A stretch of DNA of 64,000 nucleotides, from contig NC_086184.1 of the NCBI RefSeq assembly GCF_023053635.1, positions 12,942,379 through 13,006,378 of the forward strand. The letters are read 5' to 3'. Within the stretch, counting starts at the first letter, position 1; each line of letters starts with the position of its first letter. The translations under genes were made by a program, and so were the position numbers. Positions 31,104-62,602 of the stretch are shown in pieces. Source of the stretch: Elgaria multicarinata webbii (Eukaryota > Chordata > Lepidosauria > Squamata > Anguidae). Below the pieces are notes generated by a model. That model was given only the letters and a program-made list of their open reading frames with translations. It had not been told where the DNA came from and did no database searches.

Positions 31104-32312
31104 CCTGTTGTGGAAGATGACTCAAAAGCAAAGGACTTGATGATTTTAGCGATTGGTCCACTCCCACCCATTTGACAATAAGATTTCTTCCGTCTTCTTC
31201 CGTCACATAGCTCACAAGTGTGAAAAGGTTTCTGCCTTCAAGCCTAATAGGATAGAAAGGGACTTCTTATAAGCAGAGAGAAACCAGCTCTGTTGTGTTA
31301 CAAGTTATCACATGAAGGGGAAGCGGTAAAAAGCTTGAATTATGCCTCTTATGCCTTCATTTCTTGAATTATATGTTGATGATTAGCAATTACCTTTTCT
31401 GAGTGGGACTGGATTTCCTTTAAGAATATAATTCTGTTTTAGAATTGCAGGGTATGGAAGGAGACTTAAGTTAAAACAGAAAATTTTATAGCTCCAGGGC
31501 TGTGCTGAATATCTTCTAAGATTAGTCATTTTACTTTGGAAGTAGCACATTGGACTAGGGATAACCATCGCTTGGAAATCCGTCCATTTTGGGACTCAGC
31601 GGAACTCCACTGCTTGTCCAACTCAACTTGTATCTGCGAGCCAAGCCACGACTTTCCCCTGAACTCCGGGGACCTTTTCCAAAAAAATTCTTTTTGGGCT
31701 TGGGTGGGCGGTGTTGGGCCACAATTTGCGCAAACTGCAGTCGTACTTGGCAAATCCATTAACTCACTGCAGACAGAGTCAGGTCAGTTACCGGAAAACA
31801 GACTAAAGTCTGGGGACGGGCTGAGCCAACAAAAGGTCATCTGGCTCCACCCCCGCAAACGGATTCCTCTGACAACCCTGCATTAGACATGGCAGTTAAC
31901 AGAAAGCATAGGGCAGTTAACAAAAACTTGCCTGGCTCCCTGACACCATAACGGATTTCTCGCACATCCCATTTTTGTACCCTTAGAATTAAGCATCGTG
32001 GTGCACATGCTCAGCCCAAGAATTCTTTTCAGTAAGAGAACTGAAAGTTCAGGAAGAGAATTTTCACACTCACTCTCACACAGATTCACATCTGGTTTCA
32101 CCCTGAGTTTTCTTGAATAGAACAGTCTAATTTAGGGGAGGGGAAGTGCCTTTCAATTGTTACTATAGTTAAACTATTGGGAAATCTACCACGACATCTC
32201 TTAACAGTATATCCTGATCTATCATCTGCCTATCCACCCCTGGGTTAGACTGATCCAAAGTTATGCAAGATTGTGGCCGAATAGGGATTTGAACCCAGTT
32301 CAATTCACTCTT
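31104..32312. other. MYLK3 3' UTR and intergenic DNA
   Basis: Downstream of the MYLK3 stop. No AATAAA on the plus strand; only the variant AATATA at 31425-31430. No further gene or clear repeat recognised. Confidence 0.5.
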
Positions 32313-32456
32313 AGGCCACAGCTAGACCTAAGGTTTATCCTGGGATCATCCAAGGTTCGCCCCTGCCTGAGCACTGGATCCCGTGTGTGTCACCTAGATG
32401 AACAGGTTTGACCCCTGGACGATCCAGGGAGAAACCTTAGATCTAGCTATGCCCTA
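32313..32456. mobile_element. Fold-back MITE
   Basis: Arms GGCCACAGCTAGACCTAAGG and CCTTAGATCTAGCTATGCCC are inverted copies and continue through TTTATCCTGGGATCATCC / GGACGATCCAGGGAGAAA. Confidence 0.85.
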
Positions 32457-32483
32457 AGTCTAACAAACTAATCATTACACCAC

Positions 32484-32577
32484 ACTGGGCCTGTTCAGAA
32501 GACACCTTAAACCATGGCTTTAACCACGGTGGTTAAACCAGAAAGCCGGGCTGTGTGCAGAAGACACCTTAACTTTT
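32484..32577. mobile_element. MITE, CAGAAGACACCTTAAACC family
   Basis: CTGTTCAGAAGACACCTTAA, CCATGGCTTTAACCACGG, then a second, truncated start GTGCAGAAGACACCTTAA. A full fold-back copy is at 62982-63217. Confidence 0.75.
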
Positions 32578-32623
32578 GATATTTGCAAAACAAACGAGGC
32601 ATGAAAATGTAGAAATAACAATA

Positions 32624-32629
32624 TTTATT
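32624..32629 (-). terminator. Poly(A) signal of ORC6
   Basis: TTTATT on the plus strand, AATAAA on the minus strand, about 570 bp beyond the ORC6 stop codon. It is the nearest canonical signal downstream of ORC6 that I found. Confidence 0.6.
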
Positions 32630-33194
32630 GGTGTCGAATGAATTGGTAGCAGGAACTTTAGAATTTGGATACAGATCTTAACACCCCGATTCCAAGCCTT
32701 GTATACGGAAGCAACTTCCACTGAAAACAAACGACACTTCGGAGGAAGTGCAGTTATGACTGAAGAAGAAATCAAACGTTCAAGACTGCCAAGGCTCAAT
32801 TTTCAGAACATGGTCTGTAGCCCATTAGCTGTCTCACTGCAACAGGGGTCCAGGTTGCTTAGTGTCAGAGACTTCAATCTATTTCAAAGGGTGTCCACAT
32901 AGCCATCAACAATGAAAACAGCGGCTTCTCCAGGGAATTCAACTTTCAGGGAAAGTTTCGGCAGTCTAGACTTCATGACTGAGATCGACCATCCAGTAGG
33001 ACTGGCTTCTGCAGTTGTCAGAGAGACATCCCAGGGAGGAAGCACAGCCAATTCTCACAATCTTACCTTTGTAGTACAACACCCAACTGGGATGTGTCTT
33101 GTTAACCAGTGCTGTGACAAGGCATAAAAAGGATGCCGACATAAAAATAGGTTAAAAAGCTGGAAGGATTGTTTGTCGTTTGAACGCTCTCAGA

Positions 33195-33316
33195 TCAAAA
33201 GCTGTCCCTTTGTGATTTAGCAGCGTTTTCTAGAATTCTCCTTTTCCATTCTTCATAATCTTCTTTTGCCTCAGTTTCACTTTTGGGACGCTTGCGAGGG
33301 GCCTCTGCTTCCGTCT
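33195..33316 (-). CDS. ORC6: ORC6 exon 7 and stop
   Basis: 122 nt including TGA: a basic APRKRPKS patch, probably part of a nuclear localisation signal, then KEDYEEWKRRILENAA, the ORC3-binding helix, and KSQRDSF. Acceptor CTCGATAG. Confidence 0.96.
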
Positions 33317-36300
33317 CTATCGAGGGGGAGAAAATGCAGATGGTCTCTTAGGGTAATGATTTTTTTTTAAAAAAAATACCTCTCCTTAAGCTGATTGAGA
33401 ACTTTCTCCATCCCTCCAGGGATATCGTAGACCTGTTTCTTCAAGTGGATATATGGAACAAACGTGGCAAATTTGTGACTTGAAAACCTTGCCACTAGAG
33501 CAAGCCATACGGACTAGCAACATGGATGTATAAGGAAGTGGATGTTTTATATGTATAGTCCAAAACATTAGGAGGGCATTAGGCTGGGAAGGTTGATCTT
33601 ATTGTACTAAAAGCCACTCTGAAACAGCAAGGAGAGTTTTCATTTATTCCTTCTATCCTGGGAGCATTTTCTATGAGTAAGGGCCCAATCCTATGCTTTC
33701 TTAAACAGAAAGAAGTCCTACAACTCCCAGCATGCCTCCAAAGTCAGTCCAGTTAGACCTACCTTCTTCCTTTCCAAGAGTTTCAAGTAAGGTCTTCTGG
33801 GTTTTGGTGGCCTCCACCGTCAACTGGTCGCTTTCTCCTTCGGAAGAAGAGAACAATTCCCTTACTGCAGTTTAGGCTAATTTGGACTTCAAGTTTGCAC
33901 ATCGCTCAAAGCCAGGAATCCTGGCTTAATAAACCATGATACAAAGGAACAGCATGCTGATGTACGCCCCCCCCCCCCCCCCCGGTTCGCTCCTTGTTTT
34001 GCAAGAGCGGACAAACAAACCAAGATAGCTTGGTGTTGCGTCTGAACTTGGTATGACGGCTAAGCAGTGGTGGACAGTGCCCATTGTGGCTGTTGGGGCA
34101 GGGCATCTAAATGTAGGCGGAGCCAATGAGTTGCAGTAGGCGGAGTCACCCAGAGCATGAATTCAAAGCAGAGGGGAGGGGGGATTTGACCAAAAATCCC
34201 AGCTAAGTAGGGTGATCAAGGCAGGATCATAAGCTAGCTCTGAACAGGAGTTTAGAGGCATTTCTACCTTTTAGAACGAGGGAAAAAAAACTGCGCAAAA
34301 GCCAGGACATTACCAAACAATTGAAGGTTAGCAGAAAGGGGGCAGGGCCACCTGGGCTTGATTTACCCCACCCCTGGCTTATAAGGTACATTCTGGATCT
34401 CTGTGTGCTTCTCTCTCGCTGCCCACCCTGGAAACAGGGAATTGTGGATGCAAGGCACGAATTAAAAGTACATACGGCTGATCTGCTGGCTGATCTTCTG
34501 GAGCTGGCTGTGGAGACGGTCAAATATGGTCTTCTTCACGCCGGAGGCAGCTGCCATTTTGTTCTTATCCACTTTAATTTTCAAACATCTGTAACAGGAA
34601 GCCGATTGGCTTGTGAAAGGATCGTCCTGGACCCCACTTTAACCACACAGAAGATGCAACAGCCCCCCCCCCCCGACACACACAGGGGAATGGAGCGGAC
34701 AGACCCTTCCCTCAGGCGGCTTTATGGCCGTGGGCATGCCTAGAGATGACAGCAGAGTGTCCAACTCTGACAGCTGCAGACGTTTGCTTGCTGCCTTTAC
34801 TCTATTGAACTAAGGAATATTCCGACCTGTGCAAAACCAGGTCCGTTCGCTTATTGTTAATAACGGAGGGACAGCCTGGCCAACTCGCTGTGCAGACGAG
34901 GTGCAAGTCTCCACTTCCGGTTCCTATCCTGCAGGTGTAGGCAACCTGGTCCCCTCCCGAAGTTTTGGACTACAACTCCCATTAACCCCAACCAGCACAG
35001 CTAGAGAGTGATGGGAGTTGTAGTCTAAAATATGGAGACCGGCAGGAGACTTGCGATACTTATTTAAGCACAGGGAAGGCCCACATTGGGTCGTTATTGG
35101 ACTTGCCTTCTTCCATCTCATGGAATGGTTCTAGGGTACAACGCTCCTCTGTCTAAACAGTCACACCTCACATCTAGTGTAGCATGAGTGACGTGCACAG
35201 ATCAGGCCGTTCCATTGAAGTGAATGGGTAAGCTCAGGAAGCATCCCTGCTGGATTTCGACTTAAAGTCATTGGAGTACACCCACTGAAATCAATGGCAT
35301 TTAAGCCCCACTGATTTCAATGGGTCTAATCTGAGGGAAGCTCAGAGGGTGGCAACAAGGGAGAGGGCCTTTTCTGTGGTGGCCCCCCAATTATGGAATG
35401 ATCTCCCCAATGAGGCCTGCCTGGCGCCAACAATGGTATCTTTGTGGGGCCAGGTTAAAGGTTCTCTCTTTTCCCAGGCATTTAGCAATATGTGGTGAGC
35501 TTTACTCACCCTAGATTTGTTTTAAAGCTGTTTATAGTTGTTTAAAATGTATGTTTCAGGGTATGTTGTAGGTTTTTGTAGTTTTAAATTTTACATATTG
35601 TTTTTAAGTGTTTTAGTCTTATGTAAACCACCCAGAGAGCTTCGGCTATGGGGAGGTATACAAATGTAATAAATAATAATAGTAATAAATAATAAAGCAA
35701 ACAAATCAGAACAGGGCCTCAAATACCTTAATAAACAAACAAACAGCATGGAAAAGTAAAGATGGCAAGCTAATTTACAAAACATGTTTTAGTTGTAACC
35801 TTCTTCTCTTCTGCCCCCAACACACACACACACACACACACACCCTGCCGGATATTTCGGCCAAAAAATTCTTTGGAGGAAAGGCACCCCCACGTGGCAA
35901 GATTGCAAATTACTAACTCCTGAAAACCTGGTGCTTTTCAGACTCATAGTTCAGGAATGGGCAGCCTGGGGCCTGCCAGATGTTGTCATACTCCAACTCC
36001 CATCACCCATATCCACTGCCCTGGCTGGTTGGGGATGATAGGAGTTGGAGTCCAATAACACCTGGTAGACCTCAGGCTTTCCACCCCTGCCACAGTTATT
36101 GTTTTAAGGGCCTTGAAGATGCTGCAAATGTTGGCCTTAATGCTCGGATTTGCTTATGGACAGAATGAGCTAATAAAGCAGTAAATGCCTCCTTATTCTC
36201 TCCCTGGCTTAAACTCTGGTTAGCTTGTCCATTGAAAAGGCTCATTAGCAGATTCTTTACTTAGAATAAGCCTGTACACGTGAACAAACCTCTATAGCCA

Positions 36301-39300
36301 ACATGTCCCACTATCCATCTGTACTGTTCCCATACCACCAAAAATGAAACATATGTCCTCAAACTTTAATTATCGCTTGAAAATTGCCGATGGCCTTCGC
36401 AGACCGCTCAAGTTTTGCTCAACACCTCTTCTCGCTTAAATATGAAGGAAGACAAAATAATATTTTTTAAAAAATCAGCGCCGTATTATGAAAATCAGGG
36501 CCCCTAGGCCAAGCTGCTGAGAAGGGCTGCTTGAACCTGTAAATTTTTAGGGGGAAAATAGTGGGTAGAACCTGTACTATATTATGAAAATCAAGGCAGT
36601 ATTCGCCTGTTTGAGAACCTGACCCTGAAAATGGTCAGGGTCAAAATGGCCTCAATCTCCGTCATCAGAAGAAAATTAAACAAGTGCAAATATTCTTGAC
36701 AAGTCCTCAACTTCTCTGAGGTCATTCTGAATGGCACTTGCAGAGCACCGCTTGAGAATCTGTCTTCTAAACAAACCTCTTATTTCTTCCTGTTGCACAC
36801 TTGGGTTTTTTCCTTCTTCCCCTAAAGTAAAATGAATACCAAGGACAACTCCTTCATACCACCACCAGCCCAACCACACCACAGACCTCGGACAACTTTA
36901 CCTGCAAGCGGTAAACAACGCCGCAGTTGTGAATAAGGGTTTAGACAAATCTAGATCCGTTTGCTGAGCTTCCGGCAGACTGGATGCGTACCTGAAAAGG
37001 CAAACCCGCTTTCTGAAACTGCAGCCATTTTGATACCAATGTAGAGAGGCTCGAACAACGTAGTACAAATGTATCATCTTTATACGACAGGGATAAATCA
37101 TGCCTGCGAATGTTCTACGATACATGAAACTTCCCATAATGTAATCTGGGTATGGAATTCTTCACCTGCCTAGCACTTTGCACACTTATAGTGAATTTAT
37201 TCTCTGAGTGCTGATCATTATGCAGCCCAAAAGGGAACATCCCTGGTTTGGAGAAGTACAAAAACGTCTTTAAAGGCAAACTCCCCTCCCTTCCTTCCCC
37301 CCCCCCCCCAAATCAATCCTCAATGAGGATTGTCAGGATCTCTTCTCGATCATCCCAGAGTGCAGGACACGGAATAATGGGCTCAAGTTACAGGAAGCCA
37401 GATTCCGGCTGGACATCAGAAAAACTTCCTCATTGTTAGAGCAGTATGACAATGGAACCAGTTACCTAGGGAGGTTGTGGGCTCTCCCACACTAGAAGCC
37501 TTCAAGAGGCAGCTGGACAACCATCTGTCAGGTATGCTTTAGGGTGGATTCCTGCATTGAGTGGGGGTTGGACTCGATGGCCTTATAGGCCCCTTCCAAC
37601 TCTACTGTTCTATGATTCTAGGACTGAGCGTGCCCAGTGGCTGTGGAATGCTCATGATTGGTGGCTACAGGAGAATGCCCTAGCAGACAGCGTGTCCGCC
37701 TCCCTGAACAGGATGAATACATATTGCAATCCTCTGTCGCAGATCTCCCTTGTATTTCATGGCAGCAAGGATGAAGTTGGGGCTATGCGATCTCCTTCAG
37801 AAATCCCTACCTCTGCAGTATTTTTGATGCCATGTTCACAGCTTCCAGGCAACAGAACTGAACGGCCAATTCTCGGATCCCGAGGTTGGAACGTACACCA
37901 AGCAGGCTTTCCAAGGACCTCAAACAGCTCTGGTACGTGGTCTTGCTCAAGCCAGACAGTTTCACTAAATAACTCTGGGGAGGAAAAGCAAATGAACACA
38001 GTTAACACAGTTTCTCCTCCCCATTTGTAAATTGCTGCTCACCTAGTCACCTGGGGCAAATAAGGATCTCCTCCAGGTGACCAGGTAGTGCAGTTCAATG
38101 AAAGGTGGTTTCAAATGGCCCATATAGGTATGTGTGGGTGGATACAAAGAATCTCGTGGGTGCACTTATTTACAAGGTTGGTTTCTGCTCAAAATGAGCG
38201 ACTTGGATTGTACACAGTGATACGCCGGTCCTGTAATGCAGAGGAGTGGTTTTGGTATCAAAGAGAAAATGCTGGGTGTACAGCTTCCATAAGCTACTGA
38301 GTGTCCAAGAACAGAACCATGCGGAAGCGTCTTTCTGGGCCCACCGCAGCTAACCTACCGCCAGACTCCCTTAAAAAAAATCCCTGTAATTTTTTAGGAG
38401 CTAGCACCTATCTTAATTATCCTCAAGGCACCTGGGTCCAATATACATTAGATCAGAGGCAGACTGGGAAAAATAAAAGTGGCAGCAGGACAGGTTGCAC
38501 CATGTCCTGCTTGTTCACAGTTGACCACTGTGTGAACAGAGTGCTAGAATAGATGGACCCTTGGTCTGATCCAGCTCTTCTTATGTTCTTAGAAGCACTT
38601 GGTCTTTCTGCTCCTCTTCTCAGAGCTGGGCTGCCCATCACTGGCCACCCTCTGTCCTTGCTGCTCAGCCCTCTGTCCCTTGGTAGGTACGGGAGACGGC
38701 TCTCCAGGGTGGTACAGGATGGTGGGCACCATGCCCAGGGCCCTCTCAAAACTGGCATTGGCCCTGCCAGCATCAGCTAAAGGCTTTCCCAACTTGGTGC
38801 CTTCTAGATGTGTTGGAATACAACTCCCAGCATCCCCAAACAGCATGCTTGGAGTTGTGCCTCAACACATCTGGTTAGGAAAGGCTGATCTACTATAGAG
38901 GTTGCCTGCATGGCAGGCTCACTATTTAGCTTTCTGGAAGGCATAAAGGAAAGTAGCGACTTGGCCAAAAAGTTTGTCACTATTTTTTATTTTTTAAAGA
39001 AAAGGTAAAATGTCAACATTCTGGAAATTCCATCGAACATCTGGATAACAGTATAAATGACTACATTCGCACAACACACTAACCCACACTTAGTAGAGTG
39101 TGAGTTGTTGTTATTGAACTGTGGGTTGTTTGTCAAACTGTGGGTTAGTGTGTTGTCTGAACCCAGGACATTTCCCATAGGTTGGCTTGTTAACCATGCA
39201 ATGTGGCTTATTTCTCTTGAACAAGTCCCCTTTAGAACCCATGGTTTGTTGTTCAGGGCGGTTAACAAGCCCCCCTGCAGAAAATGTCCTGGGTTCAGAC

Positions 39301-41771
39301 AACATGATAACCCATAGTTCAAGAAACAACCTACACTCAATCACTGAGATTTGAGTTAAGTGTTGTGCGTGTCTGCAGAGTGGGGAGAAGAGACTTGACA
39401 GGCTGTTTGGGGGTCCTGGGCTGCCCTGATGTTCCTAAGCATGCATTCCAATTGAACAGTGCCCCTCATCTGTTATCTGATCAGATTTTTTTTTTTTAAA
39501 AAAAAAGCAGGAATGATATAGGAATGGAGGAGAGGGGGAAGCCCACTGAAAAATATGTCTTTACTTTGTCGACCGGGTTCTTTGTGAAGGCAGCGGCCAA
39601 GTCGAGGCAGATCACAGCATTGCTTGTAGCGGTCATCTGAACCAGCAAGGTGGCACATTTCACTTGAGACAGACGCAGGTACTCTTCTGCTTTTCTGTTG
39701 ACCCACACACACAAAAAGAGGGCATGGATGACCACTTTTCATAAAATACCATTTTTAGATTATGTTTCGAAGGTGTTTCTTTGTATTATTGAACTGATTC
39801 TTTTAGATGCATTTTGGGTTTACACCTGCTGGGGAATTCTGGGAGTTTAGGACTTTTTTCTGTTTAAACATGCATGGGATTGCACTCCTGTTATTTTTTT
39901 CTTTTCCTTCTCCATTCCTCCTTCCTTGTGCACTATGACTTTTTAAATTGTAAGCCTGCTGGCAGAGACTGACTTTTACTGAGCATACGTAAGTCACTCC
40001 ACCCCCCCTTTTTTTTTGCAGTGGAGTGGGATAAAAATCCATAATTTAATTTTCACAAGAATGACAGCCAAATAGGTCTGCATGTTCAGTGGCACAGAAC
40101 AACAATGGCTCTTGGAAGGTGCGTGTGCAGGACACAGTGTACACGCGGGAAGCTACTACTTTTCTTTCTGGGCCTCCTAGAAGCCTCTTGCTGGCCACTG
40201 TGGCTAACGGGATGTGAGGCTATTATTACTATTTATTTATATAGCACCAACAATGTACTTGGTGCTGTACAGAATATACAAATAAAACAGTGATACCCTG
40301 CCTAGAGGCTTACAGTCTAAAATCACATTAAAACATATGAAGGAGGGAAGGGGTTACACAAAACAGAAATAAGGGAATAATTGAACTATTGATCTAATAA
40401 CTTCAAGGGTGTTTGGAAGAAAAATGAATGTTTGGGACTACAGGTCCCAGCATTCCTGACCATTGGCCACGCTAGGGTTGGGAGTCCAACAACATCTGGA
40501 AGGCTCCAGGTTGGAGATAGGTGTTATAACGCAAAGGAAGGGGAACCTGTTGCCGCTTTCTAGATACTTATTTTATTATTCAGATTTAGATTCCGCTTTC
40601 CACAAAAGTAGCTAAGCGGTGAACATAAAATATAATGACATAAAAACAACAATAATAACTATAACAAGGAGGAAGCAGCATCCAGGCACCTCTCCACCGT
40701 GCCTGGGTCCAGCTCCAGCTGAGAGCACCCCTCCCTCCTGCTGTCACCTGTAACTGCTGAACTTTCCAACTAAGATTGTAGTGCCTGAATTTGCTTTCCT
40801 TTTCCCCCTCCTCCTCCCTCCCAATCCCCTTTCCTTTTGTGTCATGTCTTTTAGATTGCAAGCCTGTGGGCAGGGACTGTCAAGAAATACTTTTGTAAGC
40901 CGCCGTGAGAGCCTTTTTTGGCTGAATGGCGGCATAAAAATCCTTAAATAAATAAATAAATAAATAAACAATAAGCACAACACAATACAATTAATCAACA
41001 ATAAAAGTGCACACTGGGCGGTGGGCTACATACCATAAGTCACTGGGTCGAAAACTTGGGTAAAGTTGGTCTTCCACCATTCCTGATGGCTGGCTATGTT
41101 AGGCAAGGGCTGATGAGAGCTGGTAGCCCAACAACTTCTAGAGAGAGCCACACAGGTTCCCCCACCCCACCCCTGCGCAATAACGAATGAGATTAATGAA
41201 TGGCGGTTCAGCAGCACCTCTTTCTCCACAGCAGCTAGAACCCCGAAGGCCAGGGGCAGCCTACCCCACAATGCTGAGGGGGCATGAGTTTCCCGGAAAC
41301 ATCTGGAAAGCCATATCGCACGTGTGTGTGTGTGTGTGTGTGTGTAAAAGAGGAGACTGGAGTAGACAGGCCCTTTGGCATGATACCAGGTATCTCCAAC
41401 CTGGCGCCCTCCATATGTTCTGGACTTCAAGTCTCATTAGTCCCAGCCAATGCTCAAGAATGATGGGGGTTGTAGTCCAAAACATTGGGAGGGCGCCAAG
41501 TCGGGGGAAGGCGAGGCTGGCGCCCTCTGCATGGTGTTCTACGACTCTCATCACCCCCTGCCGGACGATGGGATTTGTAGTCCAAAACATGTGCAAGGCA
41601 CCGGAAGGTGGACTGTTGTGCTGATGCCAAGCATGCATTGCAGTTGCAGCCTTACAAACCTCATGATAATAATAATAATAATAATCTGCTTCCTGCCCCG
41701 GTTTACCTGACCACTCCGGGCGCCGTGATGCCCAGCTTGGCGGCCAAGCGCTGGATCACTTCGCGCTCCAT
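33195..41771 (-). CDS. ORC6: Origin recognition complex subunit 6, complete, 7 exons
   Basis: Smallest ORC subunit, needed with ORC1-5 for MCM loading at replication origins. Exons in transcript order: 41771-41707, 39694-39565, 37974-37811, 36991-36902, 34588-34476, 33837-33763, 33316-33195. They total 759 nt, giving 252 aa plus TGA, the same length as human ORC6, with all phases consistent. N-terminal TFIIB-like helical domain ~1-95 (KAEEYLRLSQVKC, VICLDLAAAFTKNPVD), second helical domain ~96-187 (DLDLSKPLFTTAALFTAC, KIKVDKNKMAAASGVKK), a basic/acidic linker, and the C-terminal helix YEEWKRRILENAA (from Y233) that contacts ORC3; this Tyr corresponds to human Y232, mutated in Meier-Gorlin syndrome. 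Runs head to head with VPS35 and tail to tail with MYLK3. Confidence 0.97.
33763..33837 (-). CDS. ORC6: ORC6 exon 6
   Basis: 75 nt, residues 188-212 and the first base of 213: RESDQLTVEATKTQKTLLET then LGKEE, the variable linker. Acceptor CTTCCGAAG is weak but phase and context fit; donor GTAGGT. Confidence 0.88.
33964..33982. repeat. Poly-C run in ORC6 intron 5
   Basis: About 19 consecutive C on the plus strand, therefore poly-G in the ORC6 pre-mRNA. It is a likely place for assembly or sequencing error. No other feature is seen in 33983-34475 apart from low-similarity repeat. Confidence 0.8.
34476..34588 (-). CDS. ORC6: ORC6 exon 5
   Basis: 113 nt, residues 150-187 and the first base of 188: CLKIKVDKNKMAAASGVKK, then TIFDRLHSQLQKISQQIS. 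Acceptor CCTGTTACAG, donor GTATGT. Confidence 0.97.
34589..34924. other. Right end of ORC6 intron 4
   Basis: Holds a repeat with GGCATGCCTAGAGATGACAG and GTCCAACTCTGACAGCTGCA that is partly matched at 63640-63785; family unknown. Confidence 0.4.
34925..35045. mobile_element. MITE, ACTACAACTCCCA family
   Basis: TTTTGGACTACAACTCCCAT and GATGGGAGTTGTAGTCTAAA are inverted arms around a short core; flanks GCAGGTGTAGGCAACCTGGT match the typical family end. Confidence 0.8.
35330..35700 (+). mobile_element. L2-like LINE C-terminus, 3' UTR and tail
   Basis: AGAGGGCCTTTTCTGTGGTG, TTATGGAATGATCTCCC (coding xLWNDLP-type end), then a 3' UTR ending ACCACCCAGAGAGCTTCGGC and AATAAATAATAAT. This copy shows that the GAGAGCTTCGGC tail seen elsewhere belongs to this LINE. 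Confidence 0.8.
35820..35843. repeat. CA dinucleotide repeat
   Basis: About 12 CA units in ORC6 intron 4. Confidence 0.9.
35953..36092. mobile_element. MITE, ACTCCAACTCCCATCA family
   Basis: GGCCTGCCAGATGTTGTCAT / complementary ACACCTGGTAGACC arms, with CCAACTCCCATCACCC and GATAGGAGTTGGAGTCC. Confidence 0.75.
36093..36901. other. Left part of ORC6 intron 4
   Basis: Two phrases of GTATTATGAAAATCAGGGC type (about 36482 and 36570) form a short local duplication; otherwise no family recognised. Confidence 0.4.
36902..36991 (-). CDS. ORC6: ORC6 exon 4
   Basis: 90 nt, residues 120-149 and part of 150: YASSLPEAQQTDLDLSKPLF then TTAALFTAC. Acceptor GCCTTTTCAG, donor GTAAAG. Confidence 0.97.
37319..37621 (+). 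mobile_element. CR1 3' end in ORC6 intron 3
   Basis: Typical CR1 end: ACACGGAATAATGGGCTCAA, GGAAGCCAGATTCCGGCTGG, GGTTGGACTCGATGGCCTTA and TCTATGATTCTA. Antisense to ORC6. Confidence 0.92.
37811..37974 (-). CDS. ORC6: ORC6 exon 3
   Basis: 164 nt, residues 66-119 and part of 120: SYLVKLSGLSKTTYQSCLRS, NLGIRELAVQFCCLEAVNMA and SKILQ, close to human. Acceptor CCTCCCCAG, donor GTAGGG. Confidence 0.97.
38460..38595 (+). mobile_element. CR1-type LINE 3' end
   Basis: GCACCATGTCCTGCTTGTTC, GTGAACAGAGTGCTAGAATA and CTGATCCAGCTCTTCTTATG; family of 14290-14515. ORC6 intron 2. Confidence 0.7.
38789..38885. mobile_element. MITE, TACAACTCCCAGCA family
   Basis: AACTTGGTGCCTTCTAGATG, GGAATACAACTCCCAGCATC and a complementary ACATCTGGTTAGGAAAGGC end. 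Confidence 0.65.
39057..39345. mobile_element. hAT-like MITE, AACCCATGGTTTGTTG family
   Basis: Left arm GCACAACACACTAACCCACA, internal GTGTTGTCTGAACCCAGGAC and right arm GGGTTCAGACAACATGATAA; nested inverted copies suggest two overlapping insertions. Related to 9545-9665 and 43337-43617. Confidence 0.7.
39565..39694 (-). CDS. ORC6: ORC6 exon 2
   Basis: 130 nt, residues 22-65: KAEEYLRLSQVKCATLLVQM and NAVICLDLAAAFTKNPVDK. Acceptor TCAACAG, donor GTAAAG. Confidence 0.97.
39695..41706. other. ORC6 intron 1: a series of short repeats
   Basis: LINE-type tails at about 39950-40050, 40205-40330 (ATAGCACCAACAATGTACTT) and 40565-41005 (GATTGCAAGCCTGTGGGCAG, AAATAAATAAATAAA); MITE pieces of the ACTCCCA family at about 40430-40525, 41060-41150, 41395-41510 and 41515-41600; a TG repeat at 41322-41346; an AAT run near 41667-41684. 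Confidence 0.65.
41707..41771 (-). CDS. ORC6: ORC6 exon 1 (coding)
   Basis: 65 nt: MEREVIQRLAAKLGITAPGV, V, then the first two bases of Arg22. Parallel to human MGSELIGRLAPRLGL. Donor GTAAAC. Lies at the edge of the CpG-rich promoter. Confidence 0.95.
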
Positions 41772-41890
41772 CGACTCGCCGACGTCGACTTCAGCGAACT
41801 CCCGCGCGCGTAGAACGTTGCGACATCCTCACTGGCTACAACCAGCCGCCGGCCACGCCCCTTTCGAACGTTCGCCTGCCCCTCCCGAAC

Positions 41891-41900
41891 GTTGGCGCTT
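41891..41900. promoter_or_regulatory. E2F-like site near ORC6
   Basis: GTTGGCGCTT contains TTGGCGC, close to the E2F consensus TTTSGCGC, about 120 bp upstream of the ORC6 ATG. Replication-licensing genes are typical E2F targets; binding here is inferred. Confidence 0.4.
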
Positions 41901-42057
41901 TCCCCGGCGTTCTGTCCCCGCCCACTCCAGTCAACAGCCTCTGCTCTGCTCTGCTCCCTCCCCCCTGCCCTTTCAGAACGTGACGTAGCCACGCTCTGCC
42001 TTCTTCTTATCGGAGGAAGGGAGAACATAATCCGCAAGGAAGAAAGTCTACATTCCT

Positions 42058-42128
42058 ATTGGCCCAGCAGAACGTCCGTCGGAGCTCCGGGCGCCCAATG
42101 GCTGCCGGGTACGCTCGTTTCTTCCAAT
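42058..42128. promoter_or_regulatory. Cluster of three CCAAT boxes
   Basis: ATTGG at 42058-42062, CCAAT at 42095-42099 and CCAAT at 42124-42128, spacings of about 30-37 bp, a pattern common in NF-Y-driven bidirectional promoters. Confidence 0.5.
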
Positions 42129-42180
42129 GAGGAGCGAGGGACGGAGACACAGGGAGGCGGGCTTCCGAGGGGGTCCCTGT

Positions 42181-42190
42181 GTCACATGAC
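42181..42190. promoter_or_regulatory. M-box/CLEAR-like E-box before VPS35
   Basis: GTCACATGAC differs by one base from the CLEAR consensus GTCACGTGAC and contains the M-box TCACATGA recognised by MITF/TFE factors. It lies 90 bp upstream of the VPS35 ATG. Lysosome-biogenesis control of a retromer gene is plausible but inferred. Confidence 0.35.
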
Positions 42191-42279
42191 AGTGGTGGGA
42201 GGGGGCAGGCTGAGCAGGCGCCCGTCACGGAGGTCCTGGGGCTTGTTGGCAGCGCTGTTGCAGTGGGGGTAGCGCGGCC

Positions 42280-62550
<20,271 letters not shown>

Positions 62551-62602
62551 GTATGGCTTTTAAGAGTCCCAGGGTGGCATCTCCCAAGGGTGCCTTTCAT
62601 TC

